The notes under the pieces were generated by a model that was given only the letters and a program-made list of their open reading frames with translations, did not search any database and was not told the origin of the DNA. The position numbers were made by a program, and so were the translations under genes. From contig NC_030987.1 of assembly GCF_000149955.1 (NCBI RefSeq), positions 2,137,236 through 2,201,235 on the forward strand: a DNA stretch of 64,000 nt, in the 5' to 3' direction. The stretch's first letter is position 1. Each line of letters begins with the position of its first letter. Positions 11,306 through 22,600 of this stretch are shown one piece after another. This stretch comes from Fusarium oxysporum f. sp. lycopersici 4287. Its lineage: Eukaryota; Ascomycota; Sordariomycetes; Hypocreales; Nectriaceae.

Positions 11306-13206
11306 ATGTCTCCCCCTGACAAGACCGAATCTCATGCTCCAGATCGCAAATCATTCAACTCGCTCTCATCAGCCGAACCACAAATTCCTTTCGAACCTAA
11401 CAACAAAATATCATCACAAGATGAGAAGCCTCAACCACTTCAAGGCAACCAGCAAGAGTCCGCAAATGACACCAAGGAAGATGAGTCAAGTCCCAAGGGC
11501 CCAGCTTTCGACAAAGAAGCTCAGGAGAACTACAAACCAAAGACACTGAAGTTCTGGCTTATAATCCTCTCTGTCTTTGCTGCCATGTTTCTCGTCGCTC
11601 TCGACCGCACAATCATTGCAACTGCCATTCCTCAAATCACAAACGACTTCCAGAGTTTAGGCGACATAGGATGGTATGGTTCTGCATACATGCTCACAAC
11701 AGCTGCCTTTCAGCTCATTTTTGGTCGTATCTATCGATTTTACCCTTTAAGGACGACCTTCCTTGTCTGTATCTTGCTGTTCGAGATTGGCTCTGCCATT
11801 TGTGGTGCCGCTCCCAATTCTGTTGCCTTCATAATCGGAAGAGCTATTGCTGGTATTGGCTCAGCAGGCATCATGACTGGATCGATGATGTCCATTGTTC
11901 CTATGATTCCTCTTCATAAGCGGCCAATGTTCCAATGTAAGTATACACTCTCCCATCCATGACTAGACGAGTAACGACTAACATATTCATAGCCATGTTT
12001 GGCATGGTTTTTGGCATCTCGTCCGTTGTTGGACCTCTTCTTGGGGGAGCCTTCACTCAGCATGCCACTTGGCGATGGTGTTTCTATATGAATCTCCCTG
12101 TAGGATTCGTCGCCTCGGTCTTCCTCTTCTTCTTCCTCCACATATCACCCAAGAAGCACGAACCTGTTCCTGTTCTAAAGCATATCACCCGATTAGACCC
12201 CGCTCGGAACATTCTTCTTTGTGCCATCCATGATCTGCCTCATCCTGGCCCTTCAATGGGGTGGCTCGACTTACCCCTGGGGCAACTGGCGAATAATTCT
12301 CCTCTTCGTTCTCTTCGCTCTTACAGCCTTCATTTTTGCTCTCATACAGATCAAGATGCCCGAGACTGCAACTGTCCCCGCCAAGGTCATCACTCAGAGG
12401 ACTATGCTGGCCTGTGCATGGACCATGCTGTTTGTTGGTGGTGGTATGATGATTGTCGTTTACTATCTCCCCCTGTGGTGTAAGTAGCCCCTGCCTTCAT
12501 TTTGTTTATAGCATACGCTCACAAATTAATAGTCCAGGCTACCAAGGGCGCCAAACCCGTCGACTCGGGCATTTATACGATCCCGTTAGTGCTAAGCCTT
12601 GTCGTAGCTAGTATTATCTCTGCTGCCTTCACCCAGCGCATTGGCTACTATGTCCCATCTATGCTGATATGTCCCTGTATCATGGCCATTGGAGAAGGGC
12701 TCTTGACCACGCTCAAGCCAGATACGGGTTCATCGCACTGGATTGCCTATCAATTCCTTGTTGGTTTTGGTTTGGGCCTTGGAATGCAGACTTCTGGCCT
12801 TGCTGTCCAAGCAACACTCCCCAAGGAGGATATCCCCATCGGAATCTCGATCACCTTCTTCGCACAGCAACTCGGTGGTGCCATATTCGTCTCCGTTGGG
12901 CAGACTGTGCTTAACGGGCTTCTCGCGAAACATTTATCAGATATACCCAACCTCACGCCCAAGAAAATTGTCGATGCAGGCGCTACAGAACTGAACAAGA
13001 TAGTTCCGCCCGAGTACATGCCCCTGGTGAAGGACGCCTACAACATTGCCATTACCCGGATATTCTTTGTGAGTCTGGCATTGACTCTAGCCCAGTTGAT
13101 TTGCGCGCTTGGTGTGGAATGGAAGAGCATCAAGCCCAAGACCGAGTCATCGCCAGAGGCCGGCAACCCTCAGGTTCGACAGGAGTCAAAGCCAGAAGAG
13201 CCATGA
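11306..13206 (+). CDS. MFS efflux transporter, DHA2 (14-TM) type, with a one-base frameshift
   Basis: Plasma-membrane drug:H+ antiporter of the 14-helix DHA2 family, the kind that exports toxins and fungicides; the substrate is unknown. Exons are 11306-11936, 11993-12479 and 12533-13206. A hydrophilic N-tail of about 90 residues precedes TM1 ([20 protein letters not shown]). The DHA2 signature [13 protein letters not shown] and motif C-like [15 protein letters not shown] are present, then [12 protein letters not shown]. After HITRLDP the open frame turns to unrelated sequence, while the expected continuation ([21 protein letters not shown]) is in the +1 frame. One extra C in C4 at 12198-12201 explains this exactly: total exon length is 1792 nt, one more than 3 x 597. 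The corrected protein would be 596 residues, normal for the family. It is either a pseudogene or a sequencing error. Confidence 0.88.
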
Positions 13207-13843
13207 TGGACGATATATAAGACGTTTAGGTTTGTAAAATTGATGAGGCTATTAGCAAAGAAAACTCCCCCCATGAAACAAGACCGCTCATACAAAAGTA
13301 AACAAATAGTACAATACATATGTAGATTAGAATAGGATAATAGCGATTACGAGCGTACAGTCATGTCCTAATTCCTCAAACAGGCAACTGATTTTGACTC
13401 GGATGTAATCCGATTAGCTATTTCAGTATCACGCCGTGCACCGGCCGCTCTCAACACCAGGCGGCCTGTTCTTTGTTGGACTTCTTAGTCGCACTTGGGA
13501 GGCGTAGGATGGCGGTGAAGCCTTTGTGCCATGATCATCATGCGACATCCACCAGAGACGACTTGGACAGGGGACCCATCTCTATGATCGCAGAAAGGAT
13601 CAAAAAGAAGGCATAGCCTAGATAATTCTTGGAAGTTAGTTGATATTTCGACCATGGACAGATTTGTAAATAAATGCCTTTAACGTGAGGGTTTTCTCTT
13701 CTCCAAGTCCACGACGCTCAAAAATCACATTCATCTGTAATACTTCTTGACCGCCATCTTTGACTCACAGCTTATATGCAATTGCGCCGAATTATCAGCG
13801 ATTTCCTCCTCTCGAGCATTTCATAAACTCAATTGCAATCGAC
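13207..13843. other. Intergenic region after the MFS exporter
   Basis: Exporter 3' flank and promoter of the small Cys-rich gene. No gene or repeat is supported. Confidence 0.5.
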
Positions 13844-14203
13844 ATGTGCACAAGTATCAATACCACAATGGCTTGCGGCCACACATTCACAAACTATGCC
13901 ACAACATGTGGCATGGCCACAAACTGTCGTCCATGCATTCCCAATGTCAAAATTCAACATCTCAACGATACGTGCGCAGCGTGCGATCCGGCGGCCCGGA
14001 GGCGCCGTGTCCGTCAGGATTACGAAAGCCGGCACGCCGAGCTCATGGCCGAGTACATGGCGGCCAAACAGACAGGCGATGGAGCAGCCATGGCGCGTGT
14101 AGAGCTTCTGGTCATGGAAAATTCCATGACCACAATGGAGCGGAATTTCGAGATCGGCATGCACTGCCAAGAAGAGGATGTCATGTGGTGGGAGATGAAT
14201 TGA
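13844..14203 (+). CDS. Small cysteine-rich protein of unknown function
   Basis: Single-exon frame of 119 residues from the first true ATG at 13844; the frame is open upstream but has no earlier ATG. The N-terminal half has paired cysteines and a CGH motif (MCTSINTTMACGHTF, ATTCGM, NCRPC, DTCAACDP), a pattern suggesting a metal-binding knuckle. It continues into a basic stretch (ARRRRVRQD) and a helical, Met/Ala-rich C-terminal half ending MWWEMN. There is no signal peptide or membrane segment, so it is probably intracellular. I do not recognise the family with certainty. Short proteins beginning MCT and followed by CGH are, to my memory, frequent in Fusarium-like genomes, which supports a real gene. 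Confidence 0.6.
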   Translation: MCTSINTTMACGHTFTNYATTCGMATNCRPCIPNVKIQHLNDTCAACDPAARRRRVRQDYESRHAELMAEYMAAKQTGDGAAMARVELLVMENSMTTMERNFEIGMHCQEEDVMWWEMN

Positions 14204-14648
14204 ACGACAAAGATGCGCTGAAATGATTTATGACGATTACGAGAGGGATCTGGCGTTTGCCTGTACCAACAATGGGGGGACTACTGCGTATTTATGAACT
14301 ACTTACAAACATCTGCCATTGATACTAGACTTCCGAGCCCAACATGTCCCCAAACCATTATTCCAACCGTCTAACTATGTAATATGTACCAGAGTCTACC
14401 GTGACTCTTTAAATCCTCCGCTCTATGTGTATAACGCCGAGAATTGGACAAGTCGAGTATTGGTAACCGAGGTCCAGGCTCGGTGTTTTTCGTGTTCCGC
14501 GTAGCATGACAAAAAGGGAATCATTCTTGGTCTTGATGCCGAAAAGAGTGCCCTCAGCTTATGCCGAGGGATGCAAAGTGGTATCCAATGTGTTATCAAA
14601 ACAAAATGTGAGGCCGTGTCTTTCATAACACCTTTAATGAGGTGAGCT
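14204..14648. other. Short intergenic region, convergent
   Basis: The 3' flanks of two small convergent genes. Nothing further seen. Confidence 0.45.
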
Positions 14649-14921
14649 TCAATGCGATCTGGGTGATGGTGGCTGTGGTGATACTGATCGGTAGGTTGGA
14701 CGGTCGTATTGTACGTTCTTGAAGGCCGGCATGAGAGTGTCAATGCTGAGTGGTGTTTGTATTGAAGGATAATCCAAGTCGATAGAGCTAGCAGTCGACG
14801 TTGCCGATGTTGAAGAAGTATCGGAAGTGAAAGAGGTCGCTTGCTTGTACTTCTTGCTCGGCGCAGGCGAGTAGCTGTCGATGCTATCGCAATGAGGACG
14901 TTTCCCACTACGAGACGGCAT
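14649..14921 (-). CDS. Hypothetical small Ser/Thr-rich protein
   Basis: Frame of 90 residues starting at the ATG at 14921 (MPSRSGKRPHCDSIDSY). The open frame extends 39 codons further upstream to an ATG at 15038, but the upstream part looks less protein-like. The sequence has a basic nuclear-localisation-like start (SKKYKQ follows), a long Ser/Thr run and a Pro/Ser-rich tail (SVSPQPPSPRSH). No domain is recognised and it is probably disordered. Reality of the gene rests on composition only. Confidence 0.45.
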   Translation of the reverse strand: MPSRSGKRPHCDSIDSYSPAPSKKYKQATSFTSDTSSTSATSTASSIDLDYPSIQTPLSIDTLMPAFKNVQYDRPTYRSVSPQPPSPRSH

Positions 14922-16432
14922 GGCTGTGCGTGTCGTGGGTTGCTGCAGGTAAAAAGCAGGCGTTGTGATGTTCAAATGATGTGAAGCCGTCGACACGCGC
15001 ACCACTTTGTCCGTACTTTGACCAAAGGCGGCGATCATGATTTGGAAGTGTCCAAAGATGAGAGTGGTGAGATAATATGGAGTGGACTCCCGAGGCGGGA
15101 GAGTATATTCAAAGGTTTGTCAAACCTGGAGGCGGCGACGAAGATGGAGTTGGGCGATGAATATCGGAGAATTAGAGATTGAGTATGAGATTCGAGGCAG
15201 ATATGATGATGCGATGTGCGACTATTTCAGATCAGATGAGTACTTGATATTTGCCGGAAAGATCCAGTTATGGTCCCTAGTGACGCAAGACGACTCATCG
15301 GATCTATATTATGGAGATGATAATCCAACACGCGCTGAATAATAGTTATGCAACTTGCGCAGAGATCGCCGTAGGGCGCTGATGGGTGAACCCAGTCCAG
15401 GAAACCAACAAGCAAGCTTAGTTGCTGGACAATGCTTGATCGGCTGAGGCGACTGTCCTTGGGATGTTTGCCCTGAAACGTGGGACTGAGGAGTTCCAGG
15501 CAGAGAATGCCACCACCCGGTACTGCAAAGGCCATAAGCTGCCGGTGGTATCGCCCATCTGAGCCAAAATGAGATGCCTGCATTGGATGGATGGATGCAT
15601 TTGCATTTGCATTCGCTTTGCATATCTTACCTTGAGCGGCTTGAAAATTGGTGGAGATGGTCAAGCTTGAAAGCTTCTTTTTGAGTTAACAAAGGCTTAT
15701 AGCTGATAAGATTTAGATTCGATTTTTGTTGAGTTCTCGTACAAAGAACCGACACAGGAATAAAGCCTATTTTGCCGAGTAACCTGCAACCATGGCCGGT
15801 TTTGAACAAAGCAGCTGGTGTATCAAATGGATTGGATCTCGACTCCTGGATGATGATCAAAGCACCATAGGAATAGCCACAGACACGGGCACAGGCATGG
15901 ATCTGCTCAACTAAGCGACGTCGCGTCAATGTCGATGNNNNNNNNNNNNNNNNNNNNNNNNNNNNNNNNNNNNNNNNNNNNNNNNNNNNNNNNNNNNNNN
16001 NNNNNNNNNNNNNNNNNNNNNNNNNNNNNNNNNNNNNNNNNNNNNNNNNNNNNNNNNNNNNNNNNNNNNNNNNNNNNNNNNNNNNNNNNNNNNNNNNNNN
16101 NNNNNNNNNNNNNNNNNNNNNNNNNNNNNNNNNNNNNNNNNNNNNNNNNNNNNNNNNNNNNNNNNNNNNNNNNNNNNNNNNNNNNNNNNNNNNNNNNNNN
16201 NNNNNNNNNNNNNNNNNNNNNNNNNNNNNNNNNNNNNNNNNNNNNNNNNNNNNNNNNNNNNNNNNNNNNNNNNNNNNNNNNNNNNNNNNNNNNNNNNNNN
16301 NNNNNNNNNNNNNNNNNNNNNNNNNNNNNNNNNNNNNNNNNNNNNNNNNNNNNNNNNNNNNNNNNNNNNNNNNNNNNNNNNNNNNNNNNNNNNNNNNNNN
16401 NNNNCTCTGCAGTGTCTTCGCCTCAGCTCATC
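14922..16432. other. Intergenic region with assembly gap upstream of CSN6
   Basis: Includes the 467-base N gap. Open frames around 15227-15664 have no recognisable domain. The CSN6 promoter is partly hidden in the gap. Confidence 0.5.
15938..16404. other. Assembly gap (467 N)
   Basis: Run of N that ends 28 bp upstream of the CSN6 start codon, so the CSN6 promoter and 5' leader are missing. Confidence 0.99.
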
Positions 16433-17739
16433 ATGGCTGCCTCGACCCCCGCCAGCCCTCTTCTCTCTAACCAGAAGAGTTCCGAGCTTCAGGCTGTTCT
16501 TCACCCACTCGTCCTCCTCACCATCTCCGATTACATCACACGACATACTCTTCGTCAACAGGAAGGGCCCATCATTGGCGTCTTGCTAGGTCAACAAAAT
16601 GGTCGCGAAATCACAGTCGAGCATGCCTTTGAAGCTCATACCCGACAAGAGCCCAATGTACAAGGTGGATACCTCCTCGATGCCACGAAATTCGGCGCAC
16701 GGTTAGAACAGAGTCAGTAAACTCGTCCATGCTATCATCATCTCCCTCTAATTATGTACTAGTGATCACTGTCCACAAGGATAGACACCTCGACCTCGTT
16801 GGATGGTACACCCTTCTACCTTCTTCGGGTCCGACCCCGACTATCCTCCCGATCCATAATCAGATTCTCGAAGGCTGGAACGAGTCAGCCATACTCCTCG
16901 GATTCCACCCGGAACAGGTCCTTGATCACTCCGTCGGTGGCAGACTTCCACTCACCATTTACGAGAGCAATTATGAAGTCGACGACCCAAAGGCGGATAA
17001 CGATGGAGAGGACAAGAAGATGGATGACGGGGAGCCCGCTCTCAAGCTCAAGTTCAGAGAGCTGTCCTACTCGGTTGAGACCGACGAAACAGAGATGATC
17101 AGCATGAACTACGTTGCTGCTTCAGGAGGAAACGCTGCTGCCGCTCCCCAAAAGGAAGACAAGCCCTCTTTGTCCATCGAGTCAAATGGCAAGGGCAAGC
17201 GCCGGCTAGTAGAGAGCCACGACGAAGATCACAACAAGGCGATTGCGCAGGATGATGAGGTTGTTCTGACGCCAGAAGAGGACGAAACAATTGCTGCCCT
17301 CACAGCAAAGGCCAACGCTATCAAGATGCTCCAGTCCCGAATACTCCTTCTCACCACTTATCTCGAGCGTCTTCCTCCCTCGTACATCAACGGTGACACA
17401 GCCGATTCCAGTAGCATGGACGCCGACTATACCACTCCATCAGCGACAGTGCTTCGCCGGATCCAAGCCCTCGTCAGCCGCCTGGACCTCGTCATTCCCT
17501 CAGACAGAGCCGCATTTGAGCGCGAGATGCTCCATGAGGCAAACGATGTTAACTTGGTGAGACTCCTCAACGGCATTGTCCAGAGCGTCGGCCAGGCCCG
17601 CGACGTTGGCAAGAAGTTCCACGTTGTCGAAAACGCAAAGGCGTCGCACCGTCGTGGTGCTCCTCCTGGCCCCGGGCAGGATTTCGTCATTGACCCAGCG
17701 GCTTATAACATTCGTGGAGCTGGCGATATCCTGATCTGA
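16433..17739 (+). CDS. COP9 signalosome subunit 6 (CSN6)
   Basis: MPN-domain subunit of the COP9 signalosome, which removes NEDD8 from cullins; in filamentous fungi the complex affects development and secondary metabolism. Exons 16433-16712 and 16763-17739 join in frame to 418 residues. The MPN fold begins near residue 20 (HPLVLLTISDYITRH, then GPIIGVLLGQQNGREI) and continues after the intron with HKDRHLDLVGWYTLLP and LLGFHPEQVL. The HxH-Sx2D JAMM zinc motif of the catalytic subunit CSN5 is absent, as expected for non-catalytic CSN6. A charged insert (DDPKADNDGEDKKMDDGE) and an Ala-rich then Lys/Glu-rich linker precede the C-terminal helical region (IKMLQSRILLLTTYLERLPPS) used in complex assembly. 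The start is the first ATG after the N gap and fits the usual N-terminus. Confidence 0.9.
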
Positions 17740-18221
17740 GATTGCTAGATATACGCGTGAAGGCACGATGACGCGTACGACAGAAACGACTTAGTTACAT
17801 TCAGCCGGGCGTTTGGTGTTTGAGGTAGATTACAACTTCAAATCGTGTTTTAGAGATGAATTAAAGCATAGACTAGTTAGCCATATCGTATTCACGAGTC
17901 TAGTTGTTTGTGGGGATATCCCGGCTTCATGGGTTAAGTTAAGATAGGGATCAAGTGTTCATGTTAATATCGTGGACTATGTCTGCTAGGACGAACTCCT
18001 TACCAACCCGTTCTTCCAGCCCGTTAAGCCACTTCACATCATATTTGGTATCTCTCTAATCAAACCCAACCACCTCCAAGCTACCAATATAGTAGCTGGT
18101 ATCTTCATAACAGAGAATCTATTTACGCGCCCCCCATGAAATACGCCACTGGAATATGTAGCTTTTTGGATATCTTTGTCTATCATTCATAAGTCGTAAA
18201 AAGGCAATCTTGAGAAAGATT
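17740..18221. other. Short intergenic region, convergent
   Basis: The 3' flanks of CSN6 and the polyol dehydrogenase. A/T-rich, no gene seen. Confidence 0.5.
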
Positions 18222-19638
18222 TTATGCCTCAATAACAATCTTCAGGACAAGTTTGCCCTCGTCGTCACTGGTGCGTGTTGCTAGCTCAAATGCACGTTGT
18301 GCCTGATCGAGGCCCTTGAAACGGTGGGTAACCATGTCGTCCAACGAGGGCAGGCTGCAGCCAGAGGGATTCGCAGCTTGCGAACACAAAAGTCGAATAC
18401 CGGTGGGATATGTGTTGGAATACCGGAATACGCCCAGGATGTCAATCTCACGGAGGTGGGCCACGGAGAGAGGGAGAGTCTGGATCGGAGTTCCCATGCC
18501 CACCATGATTACTTTGCCGCCGGCTTTGGTGGCATATAAGCTCGTGTGCATGCATACCTCCTTTCCAGTGCACTCGAATGTGACATCCACACCATCCTCA
18601 TCCTCCTCAAGCATGAAGGTACCAGCAGGGTTTGATGAAGCAAGGATATCCGCAGCCAATGATTTGGCTCCGTCGAAGCGGCTTGCTGTTGAAAAGGTAC
18701 TGGCAGGAGTAATGATACCAGTCTCGGGTGTAGAGATTCCAGAAGAATAGTTCGATGAGTTCAAACGGGACAGGGGGGTAACAAAACCATGAGTTGCAAA
18801 TCCACGGCTTATGGCATAGTTGACACGCCCAGCATCGATATCAGTGATTGTGACCGAGGTGCAGCCTGATTGACGAGCCATTGCGGCAGTCAACAGGCCA
18901 ACGGTGCCGGCACCGATAACAAGGGCAGTGGAGCCCGGCTCCGGCCTGGCACGGTTCACCGCATGGATAGCTACAGACAGCGGCTCGAGGAGGGCGGCGG
19001 CCTCGAACGAGACGTTATCGGGCAACCTGCATTCGGGTTAGTAACCAGGGCTGTCAAGAGTATCGTGTTGAGCTTACTTGTGGCACCAGACAGCGGGATG
19101 GTTAATCCTCTCTTGCAATGTGCCTTGGTAGTGAGGGTAGGTTTTGGCACTGCTTCTGAAACGCAACTTTTTGCATAGGTTATAACGACCTTTACGGCAA
19201 GTGCCGCAGTTTCCACAAGCAACACCAACTTCAAGAGCAACTCGGTCGCCCAGCTTGAAGCCACTCACTTGAGGACCAATAGCAACAACTTCACCGGACG
19301 ATTCATGGCCTAGTGACAGTGGGTGACAAGCACAGAGATCGCCATTGGCAAACTTCTTGTAGTAGGATACATCTGAACCACAAATGCCAGTCGCCTTGAT
19401 AGCGATTTGAAGCTCGCCTGCCGCTGGAGCCTCGATGGTTCTTGTTTCCTGGAACGCGGTAAGTCAGCCAAGTGTTCGGGTAGGGCTGAATCGACAGCAA
19501 CCATGGAGGTTATCGGGGTCGGCTTACCAGTCGCAGATCGCGGGGACCATGCAAGACAGAGGCACTGATGCTCAATGGCTTCGATGGACCACCGGGTAGA
19601 TGCGTTGGTGCGATCTCTCCCGTAGCAACTGGGGCCAT
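18222..19638 (-). CDS. Zinc-dependent polyol (sorbitol/xylitol-type) dehydrogenase
   Basis: Medium-chain dehydrogenase/reductase that oxidises a sugar alcohol with NAD(P); sorbitol, xylitol or arabitol cannot be separated from sequence alone. Exons 19638-19528, 19448-19078 and 19026-18222 join in frame to 428 residues. Catalytic zinc ligands are visible as Cys60 (GICGSD) and His85-Glu86 (LGHESSGEV). The structural zinc lobe has Cys115, 118, 121 and 129 (ACGNCGTCRKGRYNLC). The Rossmann motif is VIGAGTVGLL. It is longer than the usual 350-385 residues because of a Ser/Thr-rich insert (SRLNSSNYSSGISTPETG onwards) between the NAD-binding strand region and DGVDVTFECTG. The start was chosen because MAPVATGEIAPTH leads directly into the spliced frame LRLETRTIEAP. 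Confidence 0.9.
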
Positions 19639-22600
19639 AGCTGTCAACAATAACGCTTGAAGCGTGGGATAAAGGTGGGATGTTGGCGAGAATGGAGACT
19701 TGAGGTCGGGTGATGGCTTGATCAGTTGCCGTTTGGGGCAAATACAGCAAAGGGGATTGGCTGGTGGAGAGAGATGGAAACGTGGGAGACGGCCAGCGCG
19801 TGGGGGTAAGGGCGAATGATAGCTCGTGGAGGCGCTCCAAGTGCCAAGTGCCTAGGTGGTAGGTTGGTGTAAGATATAGAAGTATATAAGACTTGAATTC
19901 CTCGAGCTGTTTGGCACGAATGCTTGAGCCGGTTTGGGCAGGTAAAAAGGCTCACGGCTATGTATCGTTGGATCGAGGAAGAATGAGCCAAAGGAGATGG
20001 GTTCCCACCCCTTAAGTAGATAACACTCCTCGCCAGTAACCTCCGGAGCAATTCGCCAGAGAGTCCGGATCGGAGAGCAATCAGAAGCAAGGGCGTGCGC
20101 TCATCATCAAAATGCTCAGTGCCAAGGTGGAGCGGCGTCTGGAGGCGTTTGAATTGGGAGGGAGAAGGCCCAGTCAGGAAGCAACAAGCTATCGGTGGGA
20201 AACGAGGAGCTTTCCGTTAGGTGTTGTCATATCGCAAACTAGCTGCAGGACTTAGCACGATGGCAATGGCGTATCGGCAGAACGACAGCCCCTGATGCTC
20301 AAGAGAGCAAGATGGTCGCCATGTGCCTGGGCCGAGGCCGGACCACCAAGCAGAATTGGTGCATGTTTGGCGGACGAGCCTGTAGCAGGCGGGCGTCTTG
20401 CATGCACAGATGGGGCGTCACTGAGGGCCCTGATGCTTGCTCGCGGGGCGCGCTATCAAGGGTCTAATAGCGGCGTCTACTTCCTGGGTCGTCCTGGAAA
20501 ATCGTGGACAGGGACATTGTAGTAGGTGGTTTGGTGAAAGGTGTCCAGGCTAGCAGAACACCATGCCGCTGACAGAGGAGGGCTAGAAGGCGTGCTGCCA
20601 GAAGAAAATGAGTCTTTCATGGTCACGACTTACACGAGTGTTGAGGTTTTGGACAATGCTGGCCACTACTGGTGCCCGCTCTAAAGAGGAAACAAGATCA
20701 TCGATTGTGACGAACGTGTGCCGTAGATACTGTTGCATGCCTCCGTGGCGGAAGACGGCCAGGTGTACCGGGGGCCATGTTTGTCCTACTGTAGCCATGC
20801 ACAAGCAGCATCGTGGTGTGGTCCCTAATCAGCCCGAGATCGCGGTGAGTGAGATTGTGGGAAGACATCCATGACAGTTGCAGAGTGCCATTGACGCACG
20901 TGTCTGGAACGTCAACGATTGCAGTTAAAGACAAGGCATTGCTTGATATCGACTTTAAACAGAGGATCCCAGTGTGAGAAAGGCTGGCCAAGCTTGAGTG
21001 TCCGTGCAAATAGCGGTCTCATCGACATGGACAAAAGGAACATCATTTCGACAATTCCAACTCTCAAGAGCTGTTGTCAACGGTTTTCCAACCGTCGTCA
21101 GCCACCAGCCAATGGATACGCTATGTTAAGTCGCAGGCTGCAGGGCTAGACAACGGGCCGAGTCATATCCCCCGTATAGTACTTCTGGGACATGAAGTGA
21201 ATTTGAGAAGTGATCAATTTGTCTCAAGAGTTGATGGTGGCCAAGGATGGCTTGCTGCGAGAATGTCAAGGCCAGCGGAGGCATGCTTGATTCTGCAATG
21301 CTCGTAGGTCAAGCTGAAGAAGACTGATGAGAGAAGAGAGCATACCAGATGAGGTACCAGCATTGTTCGGTGCAAAGGTGGCCACAGAGGTTCTCTTGTC
21401 TCAACTGAGCCTTTCCTTTTTGATAGTAATCTCCTACAGTACATGTATGTAGGTATGTACATGTGTTTCCGCATTTGCCTGCTAACCTTGCCGGCCGTGT
21501 ATCACACCAATCGGGGGATATCCATCCCCTCCAAGTTCCAGGAGGAAGGCAGAACTTTAACTAAGAACCAACCTTCCAGTCCTCAGTCCTCTTTTTACCT
21601 CAGTCGGTAGGTCCTGTTTGAAACATCTTGTGCTGTACATAACAGTGCCTCGGGGTTGATTTCTCGCTGGAACAACCAATGTCTGGCTTTAAAATAAACT
21701 GAAGAATATTACACGATAAACGATTTGAAGGCTTAGGGTGTTATCAATCAAGATTTATACATAGCCGCTTATCACCTCCACTTGTCATGTCGTGCCTTAT
21801 CAAGGATTCCAAGGGCCAAGGATCAACCACAGAAGAAGCAACACGATGTCGACAGTAAATCTACAGTTGGCAGGGATCAGAGGGTCAAACCCCGGACCCC
21901 ATACGTATGGTCCAGCCCTCCCTTCGTTTGGCGGGGATGGGGTAGGACTGCTTCCGCCATATTCTCAGTTGTCTTCACCACGACAATCTGTTCTCTCCCG
22001 ATGGGGGTGAGAGTGAATGATGGTATCCAGGTGTGGCTATATTGTCTCCCGCCAATGAATTCATCCATGACTTAGGAGTGTTATATGGGCAAAAGCCAAC
22101 AATGGTACGCCTGATACATGTTCTGGTTGCCAGCAGGCTCATCATAACATGAAAATTTTCAACAGCCAACACACGAAAAACATCTGCACGTCTTTTCTTT
22201 CGCCTAAGACCAGGCTAAAGCTTGCATCAACAGCCAAGACTGGGTCATCCCAGGGTTATTTGGGCCATTCGGATGTTGAGAAGTTTTCTAGAATGCAGCT
22301 CGCTCCATCCTTGCCGCAAACTTCAGCTTGATTCAAACCCAACAGCTTAAGTGCCGACACTGTGTGCTCAATTCCTGACGCATTGACTTTCTGTCAAGAT
22401 GAAATATTCCGTTGTTCTGGATAGCCACTACAAACAACAAGAGAGTTGCACAACTGATTGGCCTACGGTAGCTATCTTACTGCACGTCTATTCTAAGGGT
22501 TAGCCACAAGGTGCAGAAATGACGAGATGCCATGCGCCTGGGGTTCCACTACTTCATCCCAACCCCTGGATGTGACAGACCCCAGCCGGAAGTAAGTTCT

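Noticed and set aside
15227..15664. Minus-strand frame of 145 codons
   Set aside because: Low-complexity start, no domain and no supporting splice or homology evidence.
21866..21950. Possible tRNA suggested by a GGGTCAAACCCC-like stretch
   Set aside because: No acceptor or anticodon stem can be formed and the T-loop consensus is absent. I saw no convincing tRNA or rRNA anywhere in the window.
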